Source: Flavobacteriales bacterium (GTDB taxonomy: Bacteria; Bacteroidota; Bacteroidia; Flavobacteriales_G; Salibacteraceae). Taken from it: a DNA stretch of 64,000 nucleotides. This document shows positions 29,189 through 38,468 of the stretch, one piece after another (position 1 is the first letter of the stretch; every line of letters begins with the position of its first letter). The stretch spans positions 62,001 through 126,000 of the forward strand of contig JABMOM010000034.1 in assembly GCA_013204105.1 (NCBI GenBank), in the 5' to 3' direction. The position numbers and the translations under genes are program-made. The notes beneath the pieces were generated by a model. It was not told the origin of the DNA, did no database searches, and saw only the letters and a program-made list of their open reading frames with translations.

Positions 29189-29755
29189 GTGAATCTAAAA
29201 AAGATATGGGCCGACCCGCTTTACCAATTCCTCTTGAAGGGTTTGGGGTTATACATCGTATGGTACATCGTCTATGACCAATGGCTGCACCCGTTGGGGG
29301 GCTTGGACATGTTCGTCATCAAGACCTTAGAGCAGGCATCCTACTTCGTGTTGGATAGCCTCGGGTAAGTCACCCTTGCTGCAAGCCACGTAGAAAACAT
29401 CCGGACCATCGGGATCGACGGAACGCATGGACTGTGGATCGGAGATCCGTGCAATGGATTGACTTTGTTTGCGCTGTTTACTGGATTCGTGATTGCTTAT
29501 CCTGGGCCTTTAAAGAAGAAATTGTGGTTCATCCCCATGGGCTTGATCGCCATCCACGCGATCAACATCGTGCGCATCGTGGCCCTTTCACTGATCATCT
29601 ATTATTTCCCAGATCCTGAGGTCTTGGATTTCAACCATACCTATACGTTCACCATGCTGGTGTATGGTTTTGTGTTCTACCTATGGTACTTGTGGGCAAG
29701 CAAACTATCAGGACTGGAAGCGCTAAAGAAAGAGGGTGATGAAGAGGAAGCGTAG
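29189..29755 (+). pseudogene. xrtF: Exosortase F (XrtF-like) interrupted by in-frame TAA at 29366-29368
   Basis: Same frame on both sides of TAA: VNLKKIWADPLYQFLLKGLGLYIVWYIVYDQWLHPLGGLDMFVIKTLEQASYFVLDSLG * VTLAASHVENIRTIGIDGTHGLWIGDPCNGLTLFALFTGFVIAYPGPLKKKLWFIPMGLIAIHAINIVRIVAL...FNHTYTFTMLVYGFVFYLWYLWASK. Confidence 0.8.
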
Positions 29756-30203
29756 GCTTTGGATCATCCTATCGGTCATTGGCGTGATCATCCTTGGCTT
29801 TTACCGGGAGTTCATTTTCGTGCACATCAACGAGCAATTGTTTGCGCTGTGGTACGATGAACCATCCCGTGCTTCTGATTGGATTCCCTTTTTAAAGAGC
29901 ACCGATTACTATACCCTTTACTACGCCAAATGGTTCTTGACGGTATTCTTCGCTGCGTTGTTCTACGTGGCGATTGTCGGAGTGCTGAAGGTAATCTTCA
30001 ACGCCAACTACTGGAAGGAATTAGGGGTCATCTATGCGGTACTGACGGTAGGAGCCATCACGGCCATGGGATTGGGCTATGTAACGAACAGCGTAGAAGA
30101 CCTCTACATCATTGCCCGCTTCCTGATGGGCATTGCTCAATCTCCTCTGTTGCTGATGATCATGATCCCGGGAATCATGCTGAGGAAGTCGTTGCGGACT
30201 TAG
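29736..30203 (+). CDS. Exosortase F system-associated membrane protein
   Basis: Multi-TM ORF directly downstream of and overlapping xrtF: RRLWIILSVIGVIILGFYREFIFVHINEQL...YYTLYYAKWFLTVFFAALFY. Confidence 0.8.
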   Translation: MMKRKRRLWIILSVIGVIILGFYREFIFVHINEQLFALWYDEPSRASDWIPFLKSTDYYTLYYAKWFLTVFFAALFYVAIVGVLKVIFNANYWKELGVIYAVLTVGAITAMGLGYVTNSVEDLYIIARFLMGIAQSPLLLMIMIPGIMLRKSLRT

Positions 30204-30256
30204 ACGCTGGGCGAGACAACTAGCCTAGCAAACGGTGACTGTCAAACTATACCCAT

Positions 30257-30295
30257 GAAAAAAGCCATCCCAATTGGAATGGCTTAAATTTTTTT
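30257..30295. terminator. Bidirectional intrinsic terminator between convergent genes
   Basis: gaaaaaagccatcccaattggaatggcttaaattttttt: GC-containing stem AAGCCAT/ATGGCTT flanked by A-tract and T-tract. Confidence 0.75.
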
Positions 30296-30310
30296 AAGAA
30301 TCTGTAGGCA

Positions 30311-30532
30311 TTACTTTGCCCGCATCTCCATCATCTTTTTGCCGCCAAAGGCAATACCCAGCGCAACGAGAAAGCTCATTCCACCATCGATGGGCACACA
30401 GGGAGGAGGCCAACAGCCAGGTCCGCCACCACCCGTAGGAGGTCCACCACCAGGTTGAGCCATAACGGCGTCAGAACAAACGACAAAGAGCACAATCATG
30501 AGGGCTCCAAGGAGTAGTTGCTTTCGATTCAT
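30311..30532 (-). CDS. Small secreted protein with PID-CTERM-like C-terminal sorting signal
   Basis: MNRKQLLLGALMIVLFVVCSDAVMAQ signal; PGGGPPTGGGGPGCWPPPC linker; C-term VPIDGGMSFLVALGIAFGGKKMMEMRAK (PID motif, hydrophobic segment, basic tail). Confidence 0.75.
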   Translation of the reverse strand: MNRKQLLLGALMIVLFVVCSDAVMAQPGGGPPTGGGGPGCWPPPCVPIDGGMSFLVALGIAFGGKKMMEMRAK

Positions 30533-33500
30533 TACTGCAAAATTACCTTTTCAGACTTCACGGTACCGTTCACGTCTATGTTAATGAAGTAAACACCACC
30601 GGGGACGTGGTTGAGATCAATGTTTTCGCGAGAGTATCCAACGGTCTCTTGCGCATTGTAGATCAAGTTACCAAGTACATCGTATACGTTGATGTTGGCT
30701 ACGGCGCTGCGATCGAGGAAGAAGTCCGCTACAATCGTTTTGTTCGTTGCAAATACTTGCAGTTGCTCTTCAGACAAATCCGTTGGCGCCATGCAATCCT
30801 CGTAATCCTGCTTACTCAACAAGATCTTAAAGTGCTGCGCTGCCAAATCCTCATCGATCTTGATCGTATAATGCGTACCCGCACTGATTTCAATCTGATC
30901 ACCGGTTTGTTCGTTGTACAAGTTCATGCACTGGAAGTCGCGGAACTTAGAGAGCCCTTTGAAATTCATCGTGTATTCGCCAGGAAGTCCACCTTCAATC
31001 ACCACAGGAATCTCAACGTGTTGTTCTTCTGGATTGATGTAGTTCACCATCATCTCATCTCCCGCATAGTCCATCCACATATTGATGGCACGTGAGTCAG
31101 GAACCTTTAGCGGCGGAATGTCTAGTTCGTCGACACCGGCGAAGGCGAACTCGTCTTTACGGATGCGAATGGCGCTTCCGAAGATGTTATCATTTCCTTT
31201 CACCTCTACTTTGAATTCTTCCAAAGGCTCGGACTTAAAGAACTGACTGTTGTTCAAGTCGGATCGGAGCATAGCGGTAGTAAGTGTCATGGTATAGCTA
31301 GAGCTGGTATTCACCCAAAATCCTTGTCCAGGAGGAATGAAGGTATTCCCAGATCTGAAGTTGTACTGAGCAGAGTCAGCGTCGTAATACCAAAAGGCAT
31401 TTCCGACGATGGCAAAGCTTCCTTTGATATCTCCCCAATTCAAGAATCCAGGGAATGGGTTACCAATCAGGTTCCATCCGCCTCCGGCTCCGTTGATAGA
31501 GATGCCAGTAGAGCTGAGGTTCAGTGCTGTGCCTGTGGCGTCCCATGCCTTGGCAGACCAAGTCGTCAAATTATCACCCAACCATGCTTCGTAGCCCCTT
31601 GTTCCAGGAGACATGGTTTCACCTGCTGTGCTTGTCGGAGCGACATAAGCGTCCGTGACATTGTCGAAACGCCAGATAGATACAAAGCCACCTGGGCCTG
31701 TAGTCGGGGCTGCATAGCCATCACCACCGCTAATGCCTGAAATGAAGATATCATCGTCGAGGTCTTCTAGTGTCATTGTGCTAAGTCCAATATTGCTGAT
31801 CCCGTTCCAATCGGCTGACCTAGCTGCCATAAAGCGATTCATCACATACGTTCCTCCGCTGATGGTTCCTGTACCAACATTGGATACATGCGCAGTTCCC
31901 GAAGCATCAGAGACAAACGTCCAGCTGCCCGTGTTTTGCGCCAAAGCCTTATTCAAGGAAAGCCCACCGGTATGTGCAAAGCTGCCACCGAAGAAGCGCA
32001 CGTTATTGGCTGCTGCTGCGGTTATATTGCCGAAGGTTACAGTTCCGCCTGTGCTGTTGTCCACCAATTGTATGGTGGCGTCGTTTCTTCTAAATATGAT
32101 GGTCGAAGTAGCATCACAAGTAACTGTAGCTCCGGATTGAAGGTCTACATCTCCTTTGATGATCAAAGTTGCTCCAGCAGTGAGTTCTAGCGTGGCATCC
32201 GTCTCAACTACCAGCGCTTTGCAGGACTGGGTACCAGTCACCTGTATGGTGGTCAGACCTGAAATCGTCACGTCGACAGTACTGTCTGGAGTGTTTCCAC
32301 AATCCCAAATTCCGCCAGGTCCATCCGTCCAGTCATCGGTGCTGAATACGTTGATGGATGCGCAATCGCTCGTATTTCCACTATATACCAGCGTGAAGTA
32401 AGGTCCGTCATCGGTACCTCCTGCCGCACCATTATACATATCTACACCTGTAAAGGTGAGCGTGGTAGTTCCTGTTGGAACGATGCTCAGTGTATCGCCA
32501 TTGGTGAAATTTCCATCTTCATCGAGCATGATGCGATACTGAGAAGGGGTAGCACCGAGTGAGAATCCTGAAATGTCGAACCTAACGGTTACCGTACCAA
32601 CGTTGCCATTTGTTGTTTCGGCTACCCATTCACGTGTGAGCCTAGAACCACCAGCTGAGGCCATCGCAGCTGGGAATTCAACCGTTGTAGCAGATAGAGC
32701 GCCGTTATCGTGTCCCCAGAGGTAATAATCTGCGTCACTCAGCGCACTTGGGTTGCTGATTCTTACGATGCCCGTTCCTTGGGCGTCGGTGTGGTTGTCG
32801 GTTGAAGATTCTTGGCCTATGCCTGCTAGTTCGTTGGGGTGGGTGGCCTGGAAGCTGTATTTGTCGTTTGCAATCGTGAGCGCATATTTAGCCGCCAAGT
32901 AATTATCTACGATTATCGACTGGGTAGTGTTTAGAGCTATATCATAAACAATTACCTCCGCGACGTCTCCATTCAAAGGAGCGACAGTACCAGCTCCGTT
33001 TGCATCAGCCCCGCCAATTCTCATTGCAGAAGATATGCTGATCTGGGCAGGTAATGCACTGAGACCTTCATCTGTACCGTCTATAGCTCCACTTATGAAA
33101 GGAGTAGAACTCGCATACCGCTGCTGCAAGACGTGAAATGAATTATTGATAACGCTTCCAAATCGGAAATTACTCTCTGCATAAGTGTATAGTTTATTAG
33201 CGTTTGCTGGAACGTCGCCTCGATATCTCGATAAACTTATAGCATTCGTGTAAAAACTGCCGACATTAACCATAAAGTCAGAATTTGCTGCCGGCTGACT
33301 TGCGTGAGAGAACCTTCCAATAGCATACAATGTAAGTGTGGAATAATTTCCTCCAGCACTCGTAATTTCCAGATAGTCATTGACATCATCGAAGGTGAGC
33401 GACGGTAGACTATTGATCTGATTTGTTGAAAACAGCGGTCTCCTGTCGCTGGCTTTAGTTTGAGTAAGGTGATTCGAATTACCCGATTGATCGCTCCATT

Positions 33501-33678
33501 GCTGTACGGCTTGACCATTTGTGGCTTGAGTCGTCCCTGCATCGGTAAACTGGCCTGACTCGGGCGTTAGCCATATTCGGTTCGATGAAGAGCCGCCGAC
33601 TCCCCCAGGGCCAGTCTGACCTATCGTAATAGCACTAAGGCACAGGAAAGAAACTAGAGTGGTGTAAAATTTTCTCAT
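30532..33678 (-). CDS. Large secreted protein with type-A T9SS sorting domain, LamG/concanavalin-like N-terminal region
   Basis: Signal peptide; IWLTPESG...QQWSDQSGNSNHLTQ...RRPLFSTNQINSLPSLTFDDVNDYLEI; C-term ANINVYDVLGNLIYNAQETVGYSRENIDLNHVPGGVYFINIDVNGTVKSEKVILQ. Confidence 0.9.
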   Translation of the reverse strand: MRKFYTTLVSFLCLSAITIGQTGPGGVGGSSSNRIWLTPESGQFTDAGTTQATNGQAVQQWSDQSGNSNHLTQTKASDRRPLFSTNQINSLPSLTFDDVNDYLEITSAGGNYSTLTLYAIGRFSHASQPAANSDFMVNVGSFYTNAISLSRYRGDVPANANKLYTYAESNFRFGSVINNSFHVLQQRYASSTPFISGAIDGTDEGLSALPAQISISSAMRIGGADANGAGTVAPLNGDVAEVIVYDIALNTTQSIIVDNYLAAKYALTIANDKYSFQATHPNELAGIGQESSTDNHTDAQGTGIVRISNPSALSDADYYLWGHDNGALSATTVEFPAAMASAGGSRLTREWVAETTNGNVGTVTVRFDISGFSLGATPSQYRIMLDEDGNFTNGDTLSIVPTGTTTLTFTGVDMYNGAAGGTDDGPYFTLVYSGNTSDCASINVFSTDDWTDGPGGIWDCGNTPDSTVDVTISGLTTIQVTGTQSCKALVVETDATLELTAGATLIIKGDVDLQSGATVTCDATSTIIFRRNDATIQLVDNSTGGTVTFGNITAAAANNVRFFGGSFAHTGGLSLNKALAQNTGSWTFVSDASGTAHVSNVGTGTISGGTYVMNRFMAARSADWNGISNIGLSTMTLEDLDDDIFISGISGGDGYAAPTTGPGGFVSIWRFDNVTDAYVAPTSTAGETMSPGTRGYEAWLGDNLTTWSAKAWDATGTALNLSSTGISINGAGGGWNLIGNPFPGFLNWGDIKGSFAIVGNAFWYYDADSAQYNFRSGNTFIPPGQGFWVNTSSSYTMTLTTAMLRSDLNNSQFFKSEPLEEFKVEVKGNDNIFGSAIRIRKDEFAFAGVDELDIPPLKVPDSRAINMWMDYAGDEMMVNYINPEEQHVEIPVVIEGGLPGEYTMNFKGLSKFRDFQCMNLYNEQTGDQIEISAGTHYTIKIDEDLAAQHFKILLSKQDYEDCMAPTDLSEEQLQVFATNKTIVADFFLDRSAVANINVYDVLGNLIYNAQETVGYSRENIDLNHVPGGVYFINIDVNGTVKSEKVILQ

Positions 33679-33801
33679 GGAACCTCGAAAGATTTGGTCT
33701 TAACTCATGCAAATTTACATTTCTTACGTATAATATCGAGAAATGGTTGCGGTTATGAAGGAGTAAACCAGAAATTAAACAACTTTTGAAGCAGCATTGA
33801 A

Positions 33802-33809
33802 TATGTTTG
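33802..33809 (+). promoter_or_regulatory. Candidate Bacteroidota -7 element upstream of the large glycan cluster
   Basis: TATGTTTG matches TAnnTTTG, 23 nt before the ATG of the GT2 gene; -33 TTG spacing is not ideal. Confidence 0.35.
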
Positions 33810-33832
33810 CGCTCACATAATCAATCTTCAGG

Positions 33833-34756
33833 ATGCTGGAAATTTCAGTGGTTTCACCTATTTACAATGGGGCATTATTAATATCTGATCTCGTTATCGG
33901 GCTTTCGAATACTCTGGATGAATTAGGAGTGAGTTACGAGATTATCCTCATTGATGATGGAAGCGCGGACGATTCCTGGAATAAAATCGAAAATCTAACG
34001 CATTCTAATCCTTATCTGAAAGGAGTCAAGCTGAGTAGAAATTTCGGGCAACATTATGCTGTTACCGCAGGTTTAGAATACTCTACAGGTGAACGGATCA
34101 TCATCATCGATAGTGATCTTCAAGATGAGCTAATATCTATTTCGAAATTGATTTCAAAAGCGAATGAAGGTTATGATATCATTTTTACACGAAGGGCTAA
34201 AAGAAAGCATGGTCTCTTCAAAAGAGTCAGCGCCCTGATTTACAACAAAATGTTCTCATTATTTGCAGGAAAAAGCTATGGAATTGATTTGAACTCCTTG
34301 GTCTGCCTTAATCGCAAGGCCGCAAATGCATATTTGAAATTGTCTGATTTTGATCGACTTTATATCCAAATGCTTCAGTGGATTGGCTTTAAATCGACAA
34401 TTGTAGAAGTTCAACACAGGCCTCGAGCCGTTGGAAAGAGCACATATACATTTTGGAGTCTACTGAAAATTGCAATTCAAGGTTGGACGTTCCATTCTGA
34501 CAAATTATTGCGGTACTCAATTCTTGGGGGTTTCACTCTATCTGCAATTTCAATTTTCGTCTCTTTATTGGTTGTCGTACTTTATTTTATAGATGGGTTT
34601 CAACCTGGCTGGCCCAGTTTATTTCTCGCTATATTGTTTACAAGCGGGTTGATTTTGATGTCCATTGGAGTGACTGGAATATACATCGGTAAAATATTTA
34701 CACAGGTTAAGAACAGACCTCTCTTCTTAGTGGAAGAATTGACATTCGAACAATGA
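33833..34756 (+). CDS. Glycosyltransferase family 2 with C-terminal TM segments (DPM1/ArnC-like)
   Basis: ISVVSPIYNGALLISDLV...ILIDDGSADDSW...LSRNFGQHYAVTAGLEYSTGERIIIIDSDLQDEL. Confidence 0.9.
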   Translation: MLEISVVSPIYNGALLISDLVIGLSNTLDELGVSYEIILIDDGSADDSWNKIENLTHSNPYLKGVKLSRNFGQHYAVTAGLEYSTGERIIIIDSDLQDELISISKLISKANEGYDIIFTRRAKRKHGLFKRVSALIYNKMFSLFAGKSYGIDLNSLVCLNRKAANAYLKLSDFDRLYIQMLQWIGFKSTIVEVQHRPRAVGKSTYTFWSLLKIAIQGWTFHSDKLLRYSILGGFTLSAISIFVSLLVVVLYFIDGFQPGWPSLFLAILFTSGLILMSIGVTGIYIGKIFTQVKNRPLFLVEELTFEQ

Positions 34757-35439
34757 GATCAGCCCTAATTACACAGTCCAATTACATTCCTTGGAAGGGT
34801 TATTTTGATATGATAAATGCTGCGGATGTGTTTGTGGTTTACGATGATATGCAGTTTACCAAACGCGATTGGAGAAACAGGAATAAAATCAAAACTTCTG
34901 ATGGTCCAAAGTGGCTAACGGTGCCGGTACAGGTGAAGGGGAAATTTGATCAAAAAATAAAGGATACTTTGATTTCGGATGACAATTGGGTTACCAAACA
35001 TCTGAACGCTCTTTCTCATAACTATTCTAAGGCCCCCTTTTTCAAAGAGTACATTGAATCGCTTCAAGAAGTTTATAACGAACCATTTGAGAGCATCACC
35101 CAGCTAAATCTTGAGCTTATTAAATGGGTTATGAAGCAACTTCAGATTAATACTGAGATTGCCTACTCATGGGATTTTGAGCTCCATGAATCGAGAAACG
35201 AGCGTCTTTTGAGCATCTGTAAGGATGTCGACGCTACTGAATACATAAGTGGCCCGAGTGCTAAGAACTACATGGACGTGAGTCTCTTTGAAGAGAATGA
35301 TGTCCAGGTGACGTGGTACGATTTCAATGAATACCCGGAATATCCACAACTCTTTGGTCAATTTGAGCACTCGGTTAGTATATTGGATTTGATCTTTAAT
35401 ACGGGCCCCAATGCTCGGAACTACATGAAATCATTTTGA
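34753..35439 (+). CDS. WbqC family protein
   Basis: MRSALITQSNYIPWKGYFDMINAADVFVVYDDMQFTKRDWRNRNKIKTSDGPKWLTVPVQVKGKFDQKI; ATGA overlap with upstream gene. Confidence 0.9.
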   Translation: MRSALITQSNYIPWKGYFDMINAADVFVVYDDMQFTKRDWRNRNKIKTSDGPKWLTVPVQVKGKFDQKIKDTLISDDNWVTKHLNALSHNYSKAPFFKEYIESLQEVYNEPFESITQLNLELIKWVMKQLQINTEIAYSWDFELHESRNERLLSICKDVDATEYISGPSAKNYMDVSLFEENDVQVTWYDFNEYPEYPQLFGQFEHSVSILDLIFNTGPNARNYMKSF

Positions 35440-35440
35440 G

Positions 35441-36061
35441 GTGAAGGAAAAGGATATAAAAAAGGCAGTAGAAGGCTACTATACGGCCAAAGGTAAAGAG
35501 CACGGGCCGACTAGTCAGGGGGTTGATTGGAACGGAGAGGAGTCTCAAAACTTACGTTTCGAGCAATTCAGAGATTTATGGCAGGAGAAAGAATTTTCTT
35601 TGCTTGATTTCGGGTCTGGATATGGTGCTTTGCTCGACTATCTGAAAGAGGATGCTCCAGCGATGACCTATACTGGGTTTGATATTTCTCAGGAAATGAT
35701 TGACCGAGGAAATGAATTGCATTCAAGTTCAGATCATTCATTCACCACCGAGCTAAAACCAAAGCAAAAATGGGATTATGTCTTGGCCAGCGGGCTCTTT
35801 AATGTAAGGCTTGATGCGTGCGACGATGACTGGTTGGACTATATTCTAGAACACATCGCGTTATTTGATAGTATATCTCAAAAAGGATTTGCATTCAATG
35901 TTCTGTCGTCATACTCAGACCTGGATAAACGAAAAGACTATTTGTATTATGCTGATCCTCTATTGCTTTTTGACCTTTGCAAAAGGAAGTACAGTCGAAA
36001 TGTGAGACTGATCCATGATTATAATCTGTATGAATTTACTTTACTGGTGAAAAAAGTATGA
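35441..36061 (+). CDS. Class I SAM-dependent methyltransferase
   Basis: LLDFGSGYGALLDYLKEDAPAMTYTGFDISQEMIDRG; GTG start. Confidence 0.85.
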   Translation: MKEKDIKKAVEGYYTAKGKEHGPTSQGVDWNGEESQNLRFEQFRDLWQEKEFSLLDFGSGYGALLDYLKEDAPAMTYTGFDISQEMIDRGNELHSSSDHSFTTELKPKQKWDYVLASGLFNVRLDACDDDWLDYILEHIALFDSISQKGFAFNVLSSYSDLDKRKDYLYYADPLLLFDLCKRKYSRNVRLIHDYNLYEFTLLVKKV

Positions 36062-36720
36062 CAAAGCAATTGATCATTTTCGGAACTGGCGACATCGCCC
36101 AAATCGCAAAATATTATTTTGAACGCGATACAAATTACAGGGTAGTTGCCTTTACGCTTGACGACGAGTTCGTTTCTGATTTGGAGTACGAAGGACTTCC
36201 GGTGGTCGGATTTCGGAATATTGAAGAGCGCTACTCACCTACAGAGTGCGACATGTTTATAGCGCTCAGCTATACCGAAATGAATAAACTTCGGGAGCGT
36301 AAGTTCGATGAAGCGAAACTCAAAGGATTCAAGCTCCCGAGCTATGTGAGTCCTGACTGTACATTCCGAAGCCAATTTGAGGTAGGAGATAATTGCTTCA
36401 TTTTCGAGGATAATACCATTCAACCTTTCGTAAAAATTGGAAATAACGTAACCCTGTGGAGCGGCAATCATATTGGTCATCATAGCGAAATTCTTGACCA
36501 TAATTTTGTTTCGAGCCATGTCGTAATCTCAGGGCACTGCATTGTGAATTCTCATTGTTTCCTAGGAGTGAATTCGACATTAGGTCACAATGTTGAAATT
36601 GCTAATGAAACCTTAGTTGGGGCAGGAGCCATTATTACTAAGAATACGGAGGAGCAAGGCGTATATGTAGCTCCTCGATCGGTTAAACTTGAAAAGAAAT
36701 CCAACCAATTCAAGCTTTAA
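36058..36720 (+). CDS. NeuD/PglD-like sugar acetyltransferase (left-handed beta-helix)
   Basis: LIIFGTGDIAQIAKYYFERDTNYRVVAFTLDD; hexapeptide-like ENTLVGAGAIITKNTEEQGVYVAPRSVKL. Confidence 0.85.
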   Translation: MTKQLIIFGTGDIAQIAKYYFERDTNYRVVAFTLDDEFVSDLEYEGLPVVGFRNIEERYSPTECDMFIALSYTEMNKLRERKFDEAKLKGFKLPSYVSPDCTFRSQFEVGDNCFIFEDNTIQPFVKIGNNVTLWSGNHIGHHSEILDHNFVSSHVVISGHCIVNSHCFLGVNSTLGHNVEIANETLVGAGAIITKNTEEQGVYVAPRSVKLEKKSNQFKL

Positions 36721-36723
36721 CCA

Positions 36724-37644
36724 ATGAATTGGGAAAAACAAGGGCACATATTCGCTCCTAAAGGTCAATTTGATTGGATGAACTCCCACGCTGCGAATCC
36801 ATTTGGGTGGAGGATAGATGACGGTATTTATCGGGTTTATTTTAGCAGTCGAGACTCCCAGAATAGATCTCACGTAAGCTCTTGTGTTGTTGATTTTAAT
36901 GACGGCGCCAAGGTAATTGACATCGAATCATCTCCAGTTTTGGCCCCTGGTGATCTGGGGCTTTTCGACGATAGTGGAGTGATGATGGGATTCATGCTTC
37001 AGGTAAATGATCGAATTCTACTTTTCTACCTTGGATGGAACCTTAAGGTGACAGTACCTTGGTTAAATACCATCGGACTTGCGGAGTCTACAGACGGCGG
37101 AGTAACATTTCGTAAACTCGGTAAGGCCCCGTTGCTAGACAGGTCTGAGATTGACCCTTTTTCGATTTCATATCCATCTGTCTTACCCTTCAATGATGGT
37201 TATAAAATGTGGTATGGCTCCAATTTGTCCTGGGGTAATGATCAGAGTCAAATGAACCACGTTATCAAGTCTGCATTATCATCCGATTGTACTAGCTGGG
37301 AAAGAACGGGTCAAATAGAAATTGATATTGTTCCTCCCCATGAATATGCTCTGTCTAAGCCTTTCGCGATTGAGAAAGATGGGAAATTTTACATGTGGTA
37401 TTCTTATCGTGCGGGCCAGAGTGCTTCTACCTATCGGATTGGGTGGGCCCATTCAGACGATGGAGTGAATTGGCTGAGAAACGATGATTCTGTAGGAATT
37501 AAGGTCTCGAAATCCGGTTGGGATAGCGAAATGATCGAGTATCCATGGGTCGGTAAGATGGGCGAGAACTACCTTATGTTGTATAATGGAAACGGATATG
37601 GTCAAACGGGTTTTGGCTATGCACTAAGCAATTCACTTTTATGA
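36724..37644 (+). CDS. Five-bladed beta-propeller glycosidase-like protein without signal peptide
   Basis: WEKQGHIFAPKGQFDWMNSHAANPFGWRIDDGIYRVYFSSRD...SISYPSVLPFNDGYKMWYGSNLSWG...DGKFYMWYSYRAG. Confidence 0.7.
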   Translation: MNWEKQGHIFAPKGQFDWMNSHAANPFGWRIDDGIYRVYFSSRDSQNRSHVSSCVVDFNDGAKVIDIESSPVLAPGDLGLFDDSGVMMGFMLQVNDRILLFYLGWNLKVTVPWLNTIGLAESTDGGVTFRKLGKAPLLDRSEIDPFSISYPSVLPFNDGYKMWYGSNLSWGNDQSQMNHVIKSALSSDCTSWERTGQIEIDIVPPHEYALSKPFAIEKDGKFYMWYSYRAGQSASTYRIGWAHSDDGVNWLRNDDSVGIKVSKSGWDSEMIEYPWVGKMGENYLMLYNGNGYGQTGFGYALSNSLL

Positions 37645-38468
37645 AGTTAGCAGTTATAGCAGGCATGCCCCGTGCAGGTACAACTTTCATGTACTTAAAC
37701 CTAAAAGATCACCCAAGCATCGCTTCATCCGCGGTCAAGGAAATAAACTACTTCTCGTTCAATTTCGGTCGAGGGTTCAGTTGGTTTAATTCTTTGTTCG
37801 GTGGGTCGACTACGAACCAAGTAAGGTTGGATGTTAGTCCTTCCTATTTCTTTGATTTGGAAGCATCTGAACGCATGAATGAATTCGACGGGGATGTGAA
37901 ACTCATTATAGGAGTGCGTGATCCTAAAAGCTGGCTAGAATCTTTTTATCAGCAGATTTCAAACCATCTCATTCGAAAATTAGATTGGGAAGCCTTTCAA
38001 AAAGGGCACGATTGGTCAATCGAAGGAAACATGTGCCACTTAGATTTTAAGGATGGGTTTCTCCAGAGATACCTAGATCATTGGAAGACAAATTATAAAG
38101 GAGAAATTTTGATTTACCGGTATGATCATTTTAAAGAAAATCCGCTTGATGTGTTGCAGGCGATTGAGTCTTTTTTAGAGATTCCATCGCACTTCAAAGA
38201 GGAAACGTTTAGTAATGTCATTGTGAATTCTTCAAGCCGAAAGAACAACAAGTTATTGACTATCCTTATGAATATTGGCTGGTTAAAATCCTTGATATTT
38301 AAGTTAATACCATCATCTTTTGTTGAGAAAGCGCGCGATCAGGTAATTAAGAATTCGAATCTGACCAAGCCCAAACAGGAGGTGAAAAAATCATTTATTC
38401 ATACCGAATCAAGAGATGAAGATGAGAAATATTACTCTGCTCTTAAAGGGTTGGAAATTGTAAAATAA
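37641..38468 (+). CDS. Sulfotransferase family protein
   Basis: AVIAGMPRAGTTFMYLNLKDHPSI (PAPS 5'-loop), KLIIGVRDPKSWLESFYQQ. Confidence 0.85.
   Translation: MKLAVIAGMPRAGTTFMYLNLKDHPSIASSAVKEINYFSFNFGRGFSWFNSLFGGSTTNQVRLDVSPSYFFDLEASERMNEFDGDVKLIIGVRDPKSWLESFYQQISNHLIRKLDWEAFQKGHDWSIEGNMCHLDFKDGFLQRYLDHWKTNYKGEILIYRYDHFKENPLDVLQAIESFLEIPSHFKEETFSNVIVNSSSRKNNKLLTILMNIGWLKSLIFKLIPSSFVEKARDQVIKNSNLTKPKQEVKKSFIHTESRDEDEKYYSALKGLEIVK

Noticed and set aside
11170-29368. Genetic-code reassignment or selenocysteine/pyrrolysine explanation for the two in-frame stops
   Set aside because: TAA, TAG and TGA all terminate normal genes in this window and the two interruptions use different codons; no supporting recoding element seen
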